Shown one piece after another: positions 8,878 through 18,150 of a stretch of DNA of 64,000 nt. Position 1 is the stretch's first letter. Each line of letters starts with the position of its first letter. The translations under genes were made by a program, and so were the position numbers. Origin of the DNA: Trichomonas vaginalis G3 (Eukaryota; Parabasalia; Trichomonadida; Trichomonadidae); NCBI RefSeq assembly GCF_026262505.1, contig NC_067203.1, positions 17,372,392-17,436,391 of the forward strand. The letters are read 5' to 3'. The notes under the pieces were generated by a model, which saw nothing but the letters and a program-made list of their open reading frames with translations, did no database searches and was not told the DNA's origin.

Positions 8878-10518
8878 TTAAACATTTCTATTCATCAATA
8901 TTTCATCATATGAACTTCTATACTGTGGTGGTGTACCTGTTGAATGATATTTCAAACCTTCATCCGGTGTCCATGTCCAATATGTAGTCCTAGTAAACCA
9001 AACCTGAGGAGGATTTGTCACCTTTGAACAGTAAGTGTCATTTTCACCCTGAATGATTGGATAAGCTTTCACTTGTACTGTAACTTGTGAGTTGAAAGTT
9101 TCTAATCCATCAAAGAATATACCCGCTCCATCACGTTGAACTGGAATAGTGCATAAGAATGAAGTTTGGTCTTTCCATGTTCTAGCTAATGGTGTGCCAT
9201 CATCATCATTCAGTGGTCTAGTTAATGAGTCCTCGTATTCTTCTGTGCATTCATTCACTCCATCTAAATCAGAAGCTTGAAGCATACGTGTAAAGAATAT
9301 GTCGCCCACTGTGGTCATCGCTTGATCGGGGAAGTTTCTGGAATCTATAGTGACCTGAAGACCTCGAAGCATTGGATTTTCTAAAACCGTTCTTTGCATT
9401 GCATTCTTCGGAAATGTTAACACAACATCTGTAACATTATGAAGAGCGTATGAGAAATCAGAACTGATACCTTCAGGAGTGATGCAACCTCCATTTAGTG
9501 AACGAACGTCAATATGTTGAGCTGGAATCATGAATGGATCTTCCTTACTGAATAAACGTGGTATTGCTTTAACTGATTCTTCAATTAAACCATATCCTGG
9601 TGTAATGCATTTATCCTCTAAAACTTCCATCTTTGTGCATGAAATAATAACGTTATCAACTGTTGCGTCAGCAGATGTAGTAGCTAAGCTTGTAATTAAT
9701 TTGGCAGGAAGTCCGATTTGTTGGAATTTGCGATCGTATTTATAAACATGATTCATAATCTTTTCATAATTTTCATCAGTTATCTTTTCATAAACGTAAT
9801 TTTGTAAATCAGCAACTCTTAACGGGTCAACCTGGCAAAATACCAAAGTATCCCTGAAAACATAATATTTAAGAATGATTTCACCAAATGATTTAGGATA
9901 ATCATCGAACGCCTGAAATGCTAACAAATCATTTACCGGAATAATCATATCAAAAGTGACATCAACTTCTTCATTTGCTTTCTTGAAAACTTCTGAAGGG
10001 TCAATATATTTACCACATACTGAGTTATCATATTTTTGGACATTGTTATATAATGAATGAACAAACTTTTTAACTTTCCTTTCTGATTTTGGTTTATATG
10101 TTGCAAATGCGAAAGATTCACGGGCGCAATCCATCTGAAGATAACCAGCATCACCTCTTTCGGTTTCTACTTCTAATTGCTTAAAGCTTTGATTTGATGA
10201 TTTGTAACCAACGAATAAACGCATGCATTTAAAAGCGGCATCACATGTGAAAGCTTTATTTGAAACTAGAGTTGCTTTAACTTTGCGTTTAATATATGTG
10301 TCACCTAATTGGTTCACATCATGAGCCGGATTTGTAATTCTTAAATGAGTTTGTTTATCATCAAAATATGGAGCATCAGAGTCATAGCATGAACTTTCAA
10401 GTTCTCTATAATATCTTCTTCCGTCATTCTTTGCGAATATTTCATTTATCTTTTCGAATGAATGAAACACATTTCCATTAATCGGTTTAGTGTTTGGCAC
10501 TAAATAGTTAGTCGTCAT
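8878..10518 (-). CDS. Maverick A major capsid protein (putative double jelly-roll)
   Basis: 546-codon open frame, the longest virion gene of the element, directly upstream of the packaging ATPase. The sequence is strand-rich with little repetition and few long helices, as expected for a double jelly-roll capsid protein; size and position match Polinton major capsid proteins. There is no short signature motif I can point to, so the call rests on synteny, length and composition. Copy B has the same length with very few changes, which suggests selection or a very recent duplication. The start follows TTTAATTTATTAATAAATG, the element leader. Confidence 0.8.
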   Translation of the reverse strand: MTTNYLVPNTKPINGNVFHSFEKINEIFAKNDGRRYYRELESSCYDSDAPYFDDKQTHLRITNPAHDVNQLGDTYIKRKVKATLVSNKAFTCDAAFKCMRLFVGYKSSNQSFKQLEVETERGDAGYLQMDCARESFAFATYKPKSERKVKKFVHSLYNNVQKYDNSVCGKYIDPSEVFKKANEEVDVTFDMIIPVNDLLAFQAFDDYPKSFGEIILKYYVFRDTLVFCQVDPLRVADLQNYVYEKITDENYEKIMNHVYKYDRKFQQIGLPAKLITSLATTSADATVDNVIISCTKMEVLEDKCITPGYGLIEESVKAIPRLFSKEDPFMIPAQHIDVRSLNGGCITPEGISSDFSYALHNVTDVVLTFPKNAMQRTVLENPMLRGLQVTIDSRNFPDQAMTTVGDIFFTRMLQASDLDGVNECTEEYEDSLTRPLNDDDGTPLARTWKDQTSFLCTIPVQRDGAGIFFDGLETFNSQVTVQVKAYPIIQGENDTYCSKVTNPPQVWFTRTTYWTWTPDEGLKYHSTGTPPQYRSSYDEILMNRNV

Positions 10519-10588
10519 TTATTAATAAATTAAAAAATCAAAATTAAAAGATGAAAATGAATTTTTAATTTTAATGAAATAATCAACT

Positions 10589-10804
10589 ATGGCTGCAGGT
10601 ATATTTAAGAAACTGTGGGATAAAGTAAAAAGAGGAGCGCATAAAGTTTGGGAAACAATGAAGAAGGGAGCAAATTGGATATTTAAGAATAAAGAAGCAA
10701 TTAGTGACGTTGCTGAATCAATAACACCAAAAGCTGCCCCAATAAGAGAAATATTAAATAAAGGAGAAAAAGTTTATCAAAGACTTCAACCGATACTAAG
10801 ATAA
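10589..10804 (+). CDS. Maverick A small amphipathic basic protein
   Basis: 71-codon frame starting MAAGIFKKLWDKVKRGAHKV, divergent from the capsid gene. The first 40 residues form a clear amphipathic, lysine/tryptophan-rich helix; the rest is a second helix (EILNKGEKVYQRLQPILR). Such small cationic amphipathic proteins recall the membrane-active or core peptides of adenovirus and Polinton particles, but homology cannot be shown by eye. A paralogous N-terminus (MAAG.FKKLWD) begins the convergent gene that starts at 11063. Copy B carries the same gene at 55895. Confidence 0.65.
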   Translation: MAAGIFKKLWDKVKRGAHKVWETMKKGANWIFKNKEAISDVAESITPKAAPIREILNKGEKVYQRLQPILR

Positions 10805-10828
10805 AAATAATATTTATTTATTTTTCCA

Positions 10829-11063
10829 CTATCTACCTCCTATTTTATTAAGTATTCCTTCAGCAATTCCACCAATTGCGTTACCTGCTTGTGCTCCCAT
10901 CGCCGGATTACCTGCTTTAGTACCTAATACTCCACCTATGATAGTTCCTGCCGTTTTCGCTACTGGTGCCAAAAAGTTTGCAACAGGTTTAATAACCTTT
11001 TTAAACCCAACCTGCAGCTTTCTTAATTCCATCCCATAATTTTTTAAAGAATCCTGCCGCCAT
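10829..11063 (-). pseudogene. Maverick A Gly/Ala-rich hydrophobic protein, broken
   Basis: Minus-strand region converging on the amphipathic gene. Its start near 11063 resembles the MAAG.FKKLWD start of that gene. The open downstream part has a long Gly/Ala-rich hydrophobic stretch with repeated small-residue spacing (TAGTIIGGVLGTKAGNPAMG). This could be a membrane-penetrating virion component; that is inference. A related Ala/Gly-rich stretch occurs at about the same place in copy C near 57260-57380 (minus). It is not one open frame here. Confidence 0.5.
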
Positions 11064-11129
11064 TTCTGATTTAATATTAATTAAAAAATATATTTCATCA
11101 CTTATATTCTAATTTTTATTTAATGATAA

Positions 11130-11497
11130 ATGAAACCGATTTTAAAAATAAATGAAACAGAGGAGGAAGAAATAAATGAAAGTGAAAATGTTCAACAAAA
11201 AATAAACGTTGTTAAACCAATTACTGAAATAAAATTTTTTCATCTGTTGAAGAATTTAATGACTATTATGCTAATAATAAAAAATTATTTGAAGAATTGA
11301 CAACGTGTAAATTGAATAAAATGTTTAAAGTTGATGGATTCAAAATTTCAAAAATAAAAGGAGTGGTTAGTTTGAAATCTATTCCTCAATCAAGAATCAC
11401 CTCATTAATGAAAATTGATGATTTAACAAAAAGAATAGAAGAGATTGAAGAAAGAATGAATCAAATAATTGATTTCATAAATTCAAATAATCATTAG
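11130..11497 (+). pseudogene. Maverick A acidic/basic helical protein, broken
   Basis: Plus-strand coding region beginning MKPILKINETEEEEINESEN after a TAAATGATAAATG leader. The open downstream part ends with a coiled segment (DDLTKRIEEIEERMNQIIDF). The gene is not one open frame. No family is recognised. It converges on the 157-codon gene, with stops only a few bases apart, and lies in the last 1.6 kb of the element, a section missing from the visible part of copy B. Confidence 0.45.
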
Positions 11498-11501
11498 TTT
11501 C

Positions 11502-11975
11502 TTAAAGTTCTATGTTGAACTCATCAAATTCTTCTTCATCATTACCATTACCTTTAGCGAGTTTATTTACTCTTTCAACTTTATCTTTTGATAGTCTATC
11601 GTTTAATTTTTTCTGAAGTTTTTCGTTACCAAGTTCTAAAATTTTACACGGATGATATTTAAACCCGTTAAATTCTTTTTCCTCAGTTTTAATCATTAAT
11701 CTACAAAGAACTTTAGTGAGGTGGTTTTGTTGTTTAAACCATTTATCATTAATATTTGTTATAAATTCAATATCCGGAATTAATTCCCAAATTTTTGAAT
11801 TTTCGATTAATTTACCATCAAATGCAAAAGCAATAGGTTTAATATTAAACTTACCTTTATAAAATAAACTTTGTACGCAATCATCAAAATAAACGTCTAC
11901 TTGTTTAACTTGGGTGAGAATTGGTGAAAGTTTATCCATTAATTGATTCACAGTCACGAATTTTGATTCACTCAT
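11502..11975 (-). CDS. Maverick A 157-residue protein, unknown
   Basis: Open frame starting MSESKFVTVNQLMDKLSPIL and ending in an acidic tail (GNDEEEFDEFNIEL). The middle has the strand-rich VDVYFDDCVQSLFYKGKFN and IKPIAFAFDGKL. No domain is recognised. The ATG lies exactly where the terminal inverted repeat stops: upstream sequence is shared with the other element end, while the coding part is not. Its leader is therefore supplied by the terminal repeat, as is that of the 366-codon gene at 39111. Confidence 0.65.
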   Translation of the reverse strand: MSESKFVTVNQLMDKLSPILTQVKQVDVYFDDCVQSLFYKGKFNIKPIAFAFDGKLIENSKIWELIPDIEFITNINDKWFKQQNHLTKVLCRLMIKTEEKEFNGFKYHPCKILELGNEKLQKKLNDRLSKDKVERVNKLAKGNGNDEEEFDEFNIEL

Positions 11976-12709
11976 TTCTTACGAATTAAAAAAATAAATT
12001 ATTCAAAAATGTAAGACATGAATTTTTAAAGTTTATTTTTCATTCATGAAAATAATTATTTCTAATTTCTTTTACTCTCTCGTATATACTAGATTTAAAG
12101 AATTCAGAACATTTCCCATAATCTCCTAAATGTTTTCTTATCTTATTGGTTTTCCATTCATTATATGAAACTGAATAAACTTTATCTTTATCTTTACACC
12201 TTTCATCACTTCCAATATATTTATATTTCAATTTTGATTTATTGGTTTCATATTCATTAGCGTTTAATAATTCACAGTCTTCCTTTTTAAATAAATGTTT
12301 TATGTATTCAGGATTAACAATTCTATAATATTGCTTCCCTTTAAATCTTTGAATATAAACAGGAACACCATCCTCTAAAATTCGATAATCTATTTTATCC
12401 AGTTTTACTTGTTGGGTCATTTATGTAAGAATAAAAAAATAAATTATTTTTAAAAATAACTTTAATTTTTTTAATGGTTTTATAAATATATTTTTATTTT
12501 TTATTTCATTATGTATGGGCTGAGTGTAAATGTCTTACAATTTTGAACATTTTTTAAATCTTGATTTATTCAAAAACGTAAGAATAAAAACCGTAAGAAT
12601 CATACATTTTTTACTTCATATGTTAAAAAAAATGATACAAAATCGCTCGATATTGTATGAATTCTTACGTTTACAAAAAAAGTCACAAAACCCATCATAT
12701 CCTACTACT
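11976..12709. repeat. Maverick A terminal inverted repeat (capsid side)
   Basis: Matches the inverted left end of copy B (38506-39110), including a whole 126-codon gene. The outer end read inward is AGTAGTAGGATATGATGGG; copy B reads AGTAGTAGGATAGGATGGG. The inner edge carries AATGTAAGACATGAATTTT at 12009-12027. The two ends differ in length in the outer part. Length of several hundred bases and an AG start fit Mavericks. Confidence 0.88.
12040..12420 (-). CDS. Maverick A 126-residue protein encoded in terminal repeat
   Basis: Open frame MTQQVKLDKIDYRILEDG to RNNYFHE, lysine- and tyrosine-rich, with VPVYIQRFKGKQYYRIVNPE near the start. It lies wholly inside the terminal inverted repeat and points inward; the inverted copy is 38634-39014 in element B with only a few changes. 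The leader is TTTATTTTTTTATTCTTACATAAATG. A gene kept open in both copies is probably useful to the element, for example in end recognition or as an early regulator; that is inference. No domain is recognised. Confidence 0.75.
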   Translation of the reverse strand: MTQQVKLDKIDYRILEDGVPVYIQRFKGKQYYRIVNPEYIKHLFKKEDCELLNANEYETNKSKLKYKYIGSDERCKDKDKVYSVSYNEWKTNKIRKHLGDYGKCSEFFKSSIYERVKEIRNNYFHE

Positions 12710-13178
12710 AATGGAATTTTTTTTCCCTCAATAAAAATTTATAATTTTTGTTTGCAATCATTTTATAGATTAAAAAAATTCCATTCTGAATGTAGACTTT
12801 TCAAAAATTGAGAGCTAGAATGACAAAAAAATCATTCAATTTGAATTGTTGGAATTTTTGGAACCGAATTATTGATTGTTTTTAAAGCTTCTAAAATCCG
12901 AGAAATATTCATGATTTATGTACAAAATTTCTTATTTATCAAATAATTGTTTGAAAATGGAAGAAATATTTCAAGAATTTTTATCAGAAGACACATCAAA
13001 TTTTTCACTTTTTACTTGTTCATATATTAACACATCGAATGCAACAAAAAATTACAATTTTTCGCGTGACTTTTTCCCTCAATATTTGAAAAAGTCAGCG
13101 CGAAAAATTTGATTCTTTTGATCTTCAAAATTATTGGAATCGAATTTTGTAAAATTCGATTCCAAAAAATTTGAAGTG
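12710..13178 (+). pseudogene. Karyopherin 5' fragment, host duplicate (copy 1)
   Basis: A host duplicate. Bases 12711-13000 match 25519-25800 closely. From ATG 12957 it encodes MEEIFQEFLSEDTS, the same start as the full karyopherin gene at 28320-30812 (MEELFQDFLSED). After about 14 residues the similarity stops and the frame ends at 13112. At 13030-13045 a short stretch (ACACATCGAATGCA) matches the karyopherin gene in inverted sense, so the locus is rearranged. Another 20-bp exact match, CTTTCTTACTTCAACATCTT at 16666-16685, lies beyond the hAT-like relic, which therefore split this pseudogene. Maverick A is inserted at its left edge. Confidence 0.6.
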
Positions 13179-13565
13179 AAAAAAGAGAGGTATGCTGGCT
13201 GGAATAAGGTTAATTTTTTCTTTTAACGTCATTTTTAATGGCCACGTCTAGAGCTAAGCATAACATTATTTTAGAAACAAGTAAAGTCATTCGAAAAAGC
13301 ACTTCATATATTATGTTTTCGATCGTAACAATATAGATGTTTTCGCTTTTATACAAAAGATTTATCAAATTTATTATCATATATGTTATTATTCGTTCAT
13401 CTTTACGGAAACGCCATATCATTAAGAAATTCGCATGGGAGATTACTCAAACGTATATGTTAAAATCCTAAATTATTAACTTTTTTTTGTACAGGTGGTT
13501 TTCCTTGTAATAGCTATAAAACATATAGATTCATGGTAAGTATCACCTTTAGAATAGATTTATTT

Positions 13566-14151
13566 AAAAACTATCAGCCAAAAAAAAGTTACCCGTATAT
13601 TCAATTACTGACTTATTCAAAATAGCAAAATTAATAATACGATAATGATTTATAGCATCATGGTATGCATAATGTTTAACTATTTAGTATGTCTTATAAA
13701 ATTATTATTTTATTTTTTTTTTTATTATTAGGAATAAATTATCTTAATACTAGTAAATAGTTCACACATTTATGTAATTTAGATATTTTTGCTCAGAAAG
13801 CCTAATTGATTGGTATTAACTCATCATTTATTCGCTCATTGAGAAAGTATTATTAAAACATGCAAGATATGTGAGATTATTATAAACTTCGGATTATAAT
13901 CTGAATGGTTTAATTTCAATCATACTTCATGATGATTAATATAATATTTTTATTCATTATTGTAATATATGAAATTTAAGCATTAATATTATTTCAGAAC
14001 TTAAAATAATTAGTTTTTGTCGATTCATAATTCAAATAAATCAGCTAAATATGTAAAAAATTTAAAAAATTCCAAAATGGCAAAAATAATCTGAGCATAA
14101 AATACAAGCAAATTACCAGTGCATTTTCCTCAAAATTGGCTGATAGTTTTT
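13566..14151. repeat. MITE-like element with 16-bp inverted ends
   Basis: A perfect 16-bp inverted pair, AAAAACTATCAGCCAA at 13566-13581 and its complement at 14136-14151, bounds 586 bp of A/T-rich non-coding DNA. No clear target duplication is visible. It may be a non-autonomous transposon; no coding sequence was found inside. Confidence 0.4.
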
Positions 14152-14204
14152 CTTGCATGTTCATACAAACATTGCTCATATAAACATATCAGCGAATATT
14201 TGAC

Positions 14205-15169
14205 ATATCATCAATTTGCGAATATTTCCTTTCAAATGGTGCAAATATCAATGAAAAAGATAAATTTGGTCTAACTGCTCTTCATAATGCAGCAGAATAT
14301 AATTGTAAAGAAACAGCAGAACTTCTTATTTCTCATGGTGCAAATGCTAATGAAAAAAATAATTCTGGGGAAACTCTTCTTCATATTGCAGCAAATTTTG
14401 ATTGTAAAGAAAACGCTGAACTTCTTATTTCTCATGGTGCAAATGTCAATGAAAAAGATAATTCTGGAGAAACTCCTTTTCTTATTGCAGCAAATTATAA
14501 TCGTAAAGAAGTCGCAGAATTTTTTATTTCTCATGGTGCAAATATCAATGAAAAAGATATAAATGGAAAACTGCTCTTCATCATTTAACATATTTTTATT
14601 ATAAAGAAACAGCAGAACTTCTTATTTCTCGAGAGAGGGTCAAAGTTGCTATTTGTCACTTTTCCACAAGAATATAATGGGGAAAAAGTTATCATATAGT
14701 TGATCTCATTCACTGAGGTGAGAGATGCATGTAGTGTAATTTGATAAACAGTGGGATTGCTGCTCTAAGTCCTAGGTTCAAGACACATTGGCTTCATTTT
14801 TCTCTTTTTTATTGACGTAAACTATTCAATTTTTGTGTTCTCCATTCAAATTTCAGAATTTTTTTTGCAGATTTCACGCTACATTCGAAGTTACCTTTTG
14901 TAACAACCACCACTGCCTACGAAAGACGAAAGTGTGTCACGATTTCACCCGGAAATCCGACGGTTGTTTAAGAGTATGCACTTTTGTCACCTACTCGAAA
15001 AAGATATAAATGGAAAACTGCTCTTCATCATTTAACATATTTTTATTATAAAGAAACAGCAGAACTTCTTATTTCTCATGATGCAAATGTCAATGAAAAA
15101 GATGAAGTTGGAAAAACTCCTCTTCATTATGCAACAGAACATAATAGTAAAGAAACAGCAGAACTTCTT
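14205..15169 (+). pseudogene. Ankyrin-repeat protein, broken
   Basis: At least four ankyrin repeats of the trichomonad type are readable: NGANINEKDKFGLTALHNAA, SHGANANEKNNSGETLLHIA, SHGANVNEKDNSGETPFLIA and SHGANINEKDINGK. One A appears to be missing in the run at 14570 (GGAAAACTG where GGAAAAACTG would keep frame), and the frame stops at 14589. A 366-bp insertion (14631-14996) follows, then a second stretch with DANVNEKDEVGKTPLHYATE that ends near 15169. There is no N-terminal domain and no start. The same missing base occurs in both copies of the 81-bp repeat around the insertion, so that duplication is later than the decay. Ankyrin proteins bind partner proteins; nothing more specific can be said. 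Confidence 0.8.
14550..15077. repeat. 366-bp insertion between 81-bp direct repeats
   Basis: Bases 14550-14630 and 14997-15077 are an identical 81-bp direct repeat of ankyrin sequence. Between them lies 366 bp of unrelated DNA with weakly inverted ends (GAGAGAGGGTCAAAGTTGC against GAGTAGGTGACAAAAGTGC). The insert contains a tRNA-like stretch with AGGTTCAAGAC near 14780. An 81-bp duplication is far too long for a usual transposon target site. Confidence 0.75.
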
Positions 15170-16486
15170 GAGTATAAGTTCAAAAGTATGGCATTCCAAA
15201 CGGGAACCGCGGTTGGTTACCATGGATTTCCGTCACCGGTCACATTTTAAAGATTTTTAAAGCCTTATAAAAATATGCTTTGTAAATCATTTTTTGTAAA
15301 TCGGCAAAAATTTGGTAATTTTCTTCAACTAATAAATCTGCGAATAGCATTTATAATACAAGAACAATCTTTTAAAATGCGTTTGATTCATTTTTGTATA
15401 ATTTCATATAGGCACATATATTCTTCCGGGACTTTCCGTGATTTTACCGTAAAATCATTAGTTTACACCAATTTTTCCGTATTTTGAATAGTTTACTGCA
15501 CTTTTTCCGTAAAATTGAGTTACGGGAATCCGCAAAATTTCCGGACCTCATTTTTCATAGAATATAATAATAATATTTGATAAAAAGATATATTATTTAT
15601 ATTTTTGATTTTTGAATTACGGAAAAAGTGAATTGTTAACTTGATTTTTTTATATGGTTAATTTTTCAAATGATATTATGAAGATCTAAAATATTAAAAG
15701 TAAAAAATTGAATTACGGAAAAAGTGAGGTCAAAAGTGAAATAAATTTGCAGAACAATTTTCATTGAAATAAGACATTGAGTATCACACTTTAGTGAATC
15801 AACATCTATAAGAATGAAGTGTTTTGAAGCTGAAATAATATTGAATAGAAATTAATTTTTTCTAAAATTTTGAATGAAATTATGGGAAATAAAAAAATTA
15901 CTAAATATTGTATTCATACAAATATATTATTTTAAAGGAAAAATAGATGCTGATAGAAACGATGAAAAATTTTGAAAACTTTACAATTAATTTATGTTCG
16001 TTAACCACAGAGCTTGCAATCCAAAGCTCACGTTAGACTACAAGAGTCATGAAGTCTCATACTAAGGGATATCCAACATATATTTTAATAATCTAATGTT
16101 TGTGACAAATATTCAACATAAAATTAAGTTTTCGTTTCGTTACAAGGCATTCATACTTTGGAGATATCATATTTAATGTACAGAAAAGTTAATATTAAAC
16201 AATACATGCTAAAGAATTAATAAATAAGATAATAAAATAAATTTATACGTAATTACTTTCATTTAATATGCTTTATGCTGTATAATATTGATTAAGAGGC
16301 ATTAAAAGGTTCCATAGTCTGCTTTTATAGGCAAGATTTTTGATAAAAATTTAAAATTTTGAAAAATGATGAGAAAAGGAAAAAAAAGGTAAATGAGAGC
16401 AAGAGGAGGGAAAAAAAAGAAAAAGAAAAGAAAGGGAAGGGAAAAATAAAAGAAAGAAGGACATATAAAAATTTAGATGCGCATTC
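15170..16486. other. Non-coding stretch with repeated TTACGGAAAAAGTG
   Basis: No gene is seen. The 14-mer TTACGGAAAAAGTG occurs at 15617-15630 and 15713-15726, and inverted at 15499-15512. Further TTTCCGT pieces lie at 15430-15480. A purine-rich run (A/G only, about 90 bp) is at 16365-16465. The rest is A/T-rich and unassigned. Confidence 0.6.
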
Positions 16487-16846
16487 TTAATGCCGAGGCG
16501 GCTTGCCGCCGAGGCGCGATTTTTTTAGGCCTCTACGGTAACCCGGCAATGTTTTTTTAAATCTTGTACAGCCCTATAGAAGCTATATTCAAAATTTGGG
16601 GGCATTTGGCCTGTATCAAGGGTAGTCAGCATACCTCTGAAAAAAGAATTTTTTTATTTGCATCACTTTCTTACTTCAACATCTTGATACTTTCAGCGAA
16701 GGGTTATTAAAATCAAATTACCCGTTTATAAAATAAATTTTATTTTTTAATTCATCTCATTATTCATGAATTTTATTTTTATTGTTTAAAAATTATCATT
16801 CAAAATTGAAATATAAAGTCTATGTTGATACCTTTGATGAAAAATT

Positions 16847-17471
16847 CTACAAGTTTCGGATTAATTGTGCGAGATTTAAATATGTAAATATACAATTATT
16901 TTCAAGTGCACATTCAATTGGTGTTCTGTCATACTCATCTTCTGCATTGATATCAGCACCATTAGAAATAAGAACTTTTGCTGTTTCACTGCGATCCTTA
17001 CATGCAGCGTAATGAAGAGGTGTTTCATCATTAATATCTTTTGCATCGATATCTGCACCGTGTGAAATAAGAAATTCGACTATTTGTACATCAGAATTTT
17101 TAGCTGCATAATGAAGAGGTGTTATATCACTTTCATCTTTTGCATTTATATCTGCACCATGAGAAATAAGAATTTCGACTATTTCTTTACTTGTTTTTTT
17201 AATCATCTCTTTCATATCTTCCTCGAAATGTTTTATCTGCATCGAAATCTTTATATGTGAATATCTTTCTTTCTAAAACGTATTCAAGCATTTCATTATT
17301 GTGTGTTTTTAGAATGTCTCGAAGACAATCAATGCTCATTTTATTATCTTTCATACAGTGATTGATAATGTCAGTATTTCGTCCGATTATCGAGTAACGA
17401 AGACATTGTTTAGATAATTTTGTGGTATGATTGAATGTAAAATAATTGTTTTTGAACTTGTACCTTTTCAT
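16847..17471 (-). pseudogene. Ankyrin-repeat protein with N-terminal domain, one frameshift
   Basis: Host gene in two overlapping minus-strand frames. The upstream part (17471 to 17199) starts MKRYKFKNNYFTFNHTTKLS and has the helical N-terminal domain usual in trichomonad ankyrin proteins (CLRYSIIGRNTDIINHCMKD). The downstream part (17242 to 16847) has three ankyrin repeats, each with the GADI.AKD...TPLHYAA pattern, and ends TYLNLAQLIRNL. The two frames overlap at 17199-17242, so a single frameshift there separates them; a sequencing error cannot be excluded. An initiator-like motif is not obvious. The gene is much shorter than typical members, so it was probably already truncated. Confidence 0.8.
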
Positions 17472-18150
17472 TAAAATCGAAACAATTTCAATTAATCATG
17501 CATATATATGGCATAAAACTTTGTTGCAATCTAGAGATTTAAACCTCTTGATTATGCCCACAAAATATTGAAACAATCAATCGCAATTTTATCAATTAGA
17601 AAAAGGGAGTTATGAGAAGTTTAAAAAAACATCAAAATGTAATAAATTTTATTAATGAAATTAAATTTAAGCTTCCATGTAAAGAAATAACACATGAATA
17701 CTGTCACCTGGCTGAATTTTGCATGATTCGATTGTGCTATCCTCGGCAAGTACTTGACCATTAAGGGTATAGTAAACTCAAAATTCTAGAGTTTTGAGAG
17801 TGCCAATAAACTTTATAGGCCTATATATATCTATATTTTAAAGGAGAGGTTACGCCATAATATTTGATATTATAAATTATTAATTCAAAATAAAAGTAGA
17901 AAATGAAACTAATTTTATTCTAACCTATATAAATATATCAATAATCTAAAATGATTATAGTCTGAACTATATTTTACCAGATTATCAAATATAAGAGAAA
18001 TGAAATAAGGCATAAAAATATCATAGCATAATTATTGGATAAATGCATTAATAAATTATTTATATCATAATGAGAAAAAATCAAAATAAGAAAATGAGCA
18101 TAATAATAATTTAATTAAAAACAAAAACAATAAATAAAATGTAATTTTCG

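Larger units (their letters stand above)
1..12709 (+). mobile_element. Maverick/Polinton copy A (partial, cut by window edge)
   Basis: Capsid-side part of a Maverick/Polinton. Parts in order are DNA polymerase B end, integrase, two small genes, tail fibre (minus), several minor virion genes, packaging ATPase, major capsid protein, small amphipathic peptides, two further genes and a terminal inverted repeat ending with AGTAGTAGGATA read inward. The gene set (pPolB, rve integrase, A32-like ATPase, putative capsid protein) is diagnostic of the family. The 6 bp next to the end, AATGGA at 12710-12715, is the expected target duplication, but its partner lies outside the window. Most genes are open and about five breaks are visible. 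It is almost identical to copy B, so it is probably a young insertion. It sits in a duplicated host segment whose uninterrupted counterpart is near 25519. Confidence 0.93.
13187..16639. mobile_element. hAT-like transposon relic, 3.45 kb
   Basis: Inferred from its ends. The left end is GAGGTATGCTGGCT (13187 on). The right end, read inward from 16639, is CAGAGGTATGCTGACT, a CAGRGGT-type start known from hAT elements. The 8-bp AAAAAAGA flanks it on both sides (13179-13186 and 16640-16647), the duplication length of hAT. The left end seems to lack the first two bases. No transposase is readable; the interior holds a MITE-like repeat, an ankyrin pseudogene and A/T-rich sequence. The right 150 bp are unusually GC-rich, with a hairpin (GAGGCGGCTTGCCGCCGAGG). 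The repeat is short, so this remains tentative. Confidence 0.4.

Noticed and set aside
1-12709. An adenain-type cysteine protease, usual in Polintons
   Set aside because: No open piece in A or B shows an ordered His...Asp/Glu...Gln...Cys pattern; it may be absent in this family.
12530-12811. Open frame across the Maverick A end
   Set aside because: It crosses the element/host boundary at 12709 and has no coding signal.
14287-14562. 91-codon leucine/phenylalanine-rich open frame
   Set aside because: It is a shadow frame of the ankyrin repeats, which explain the periodicity in another frame.
16015-16075. Possible tRNA gene
   Set aside because: No cloverleaf and no proper B box on either strand.
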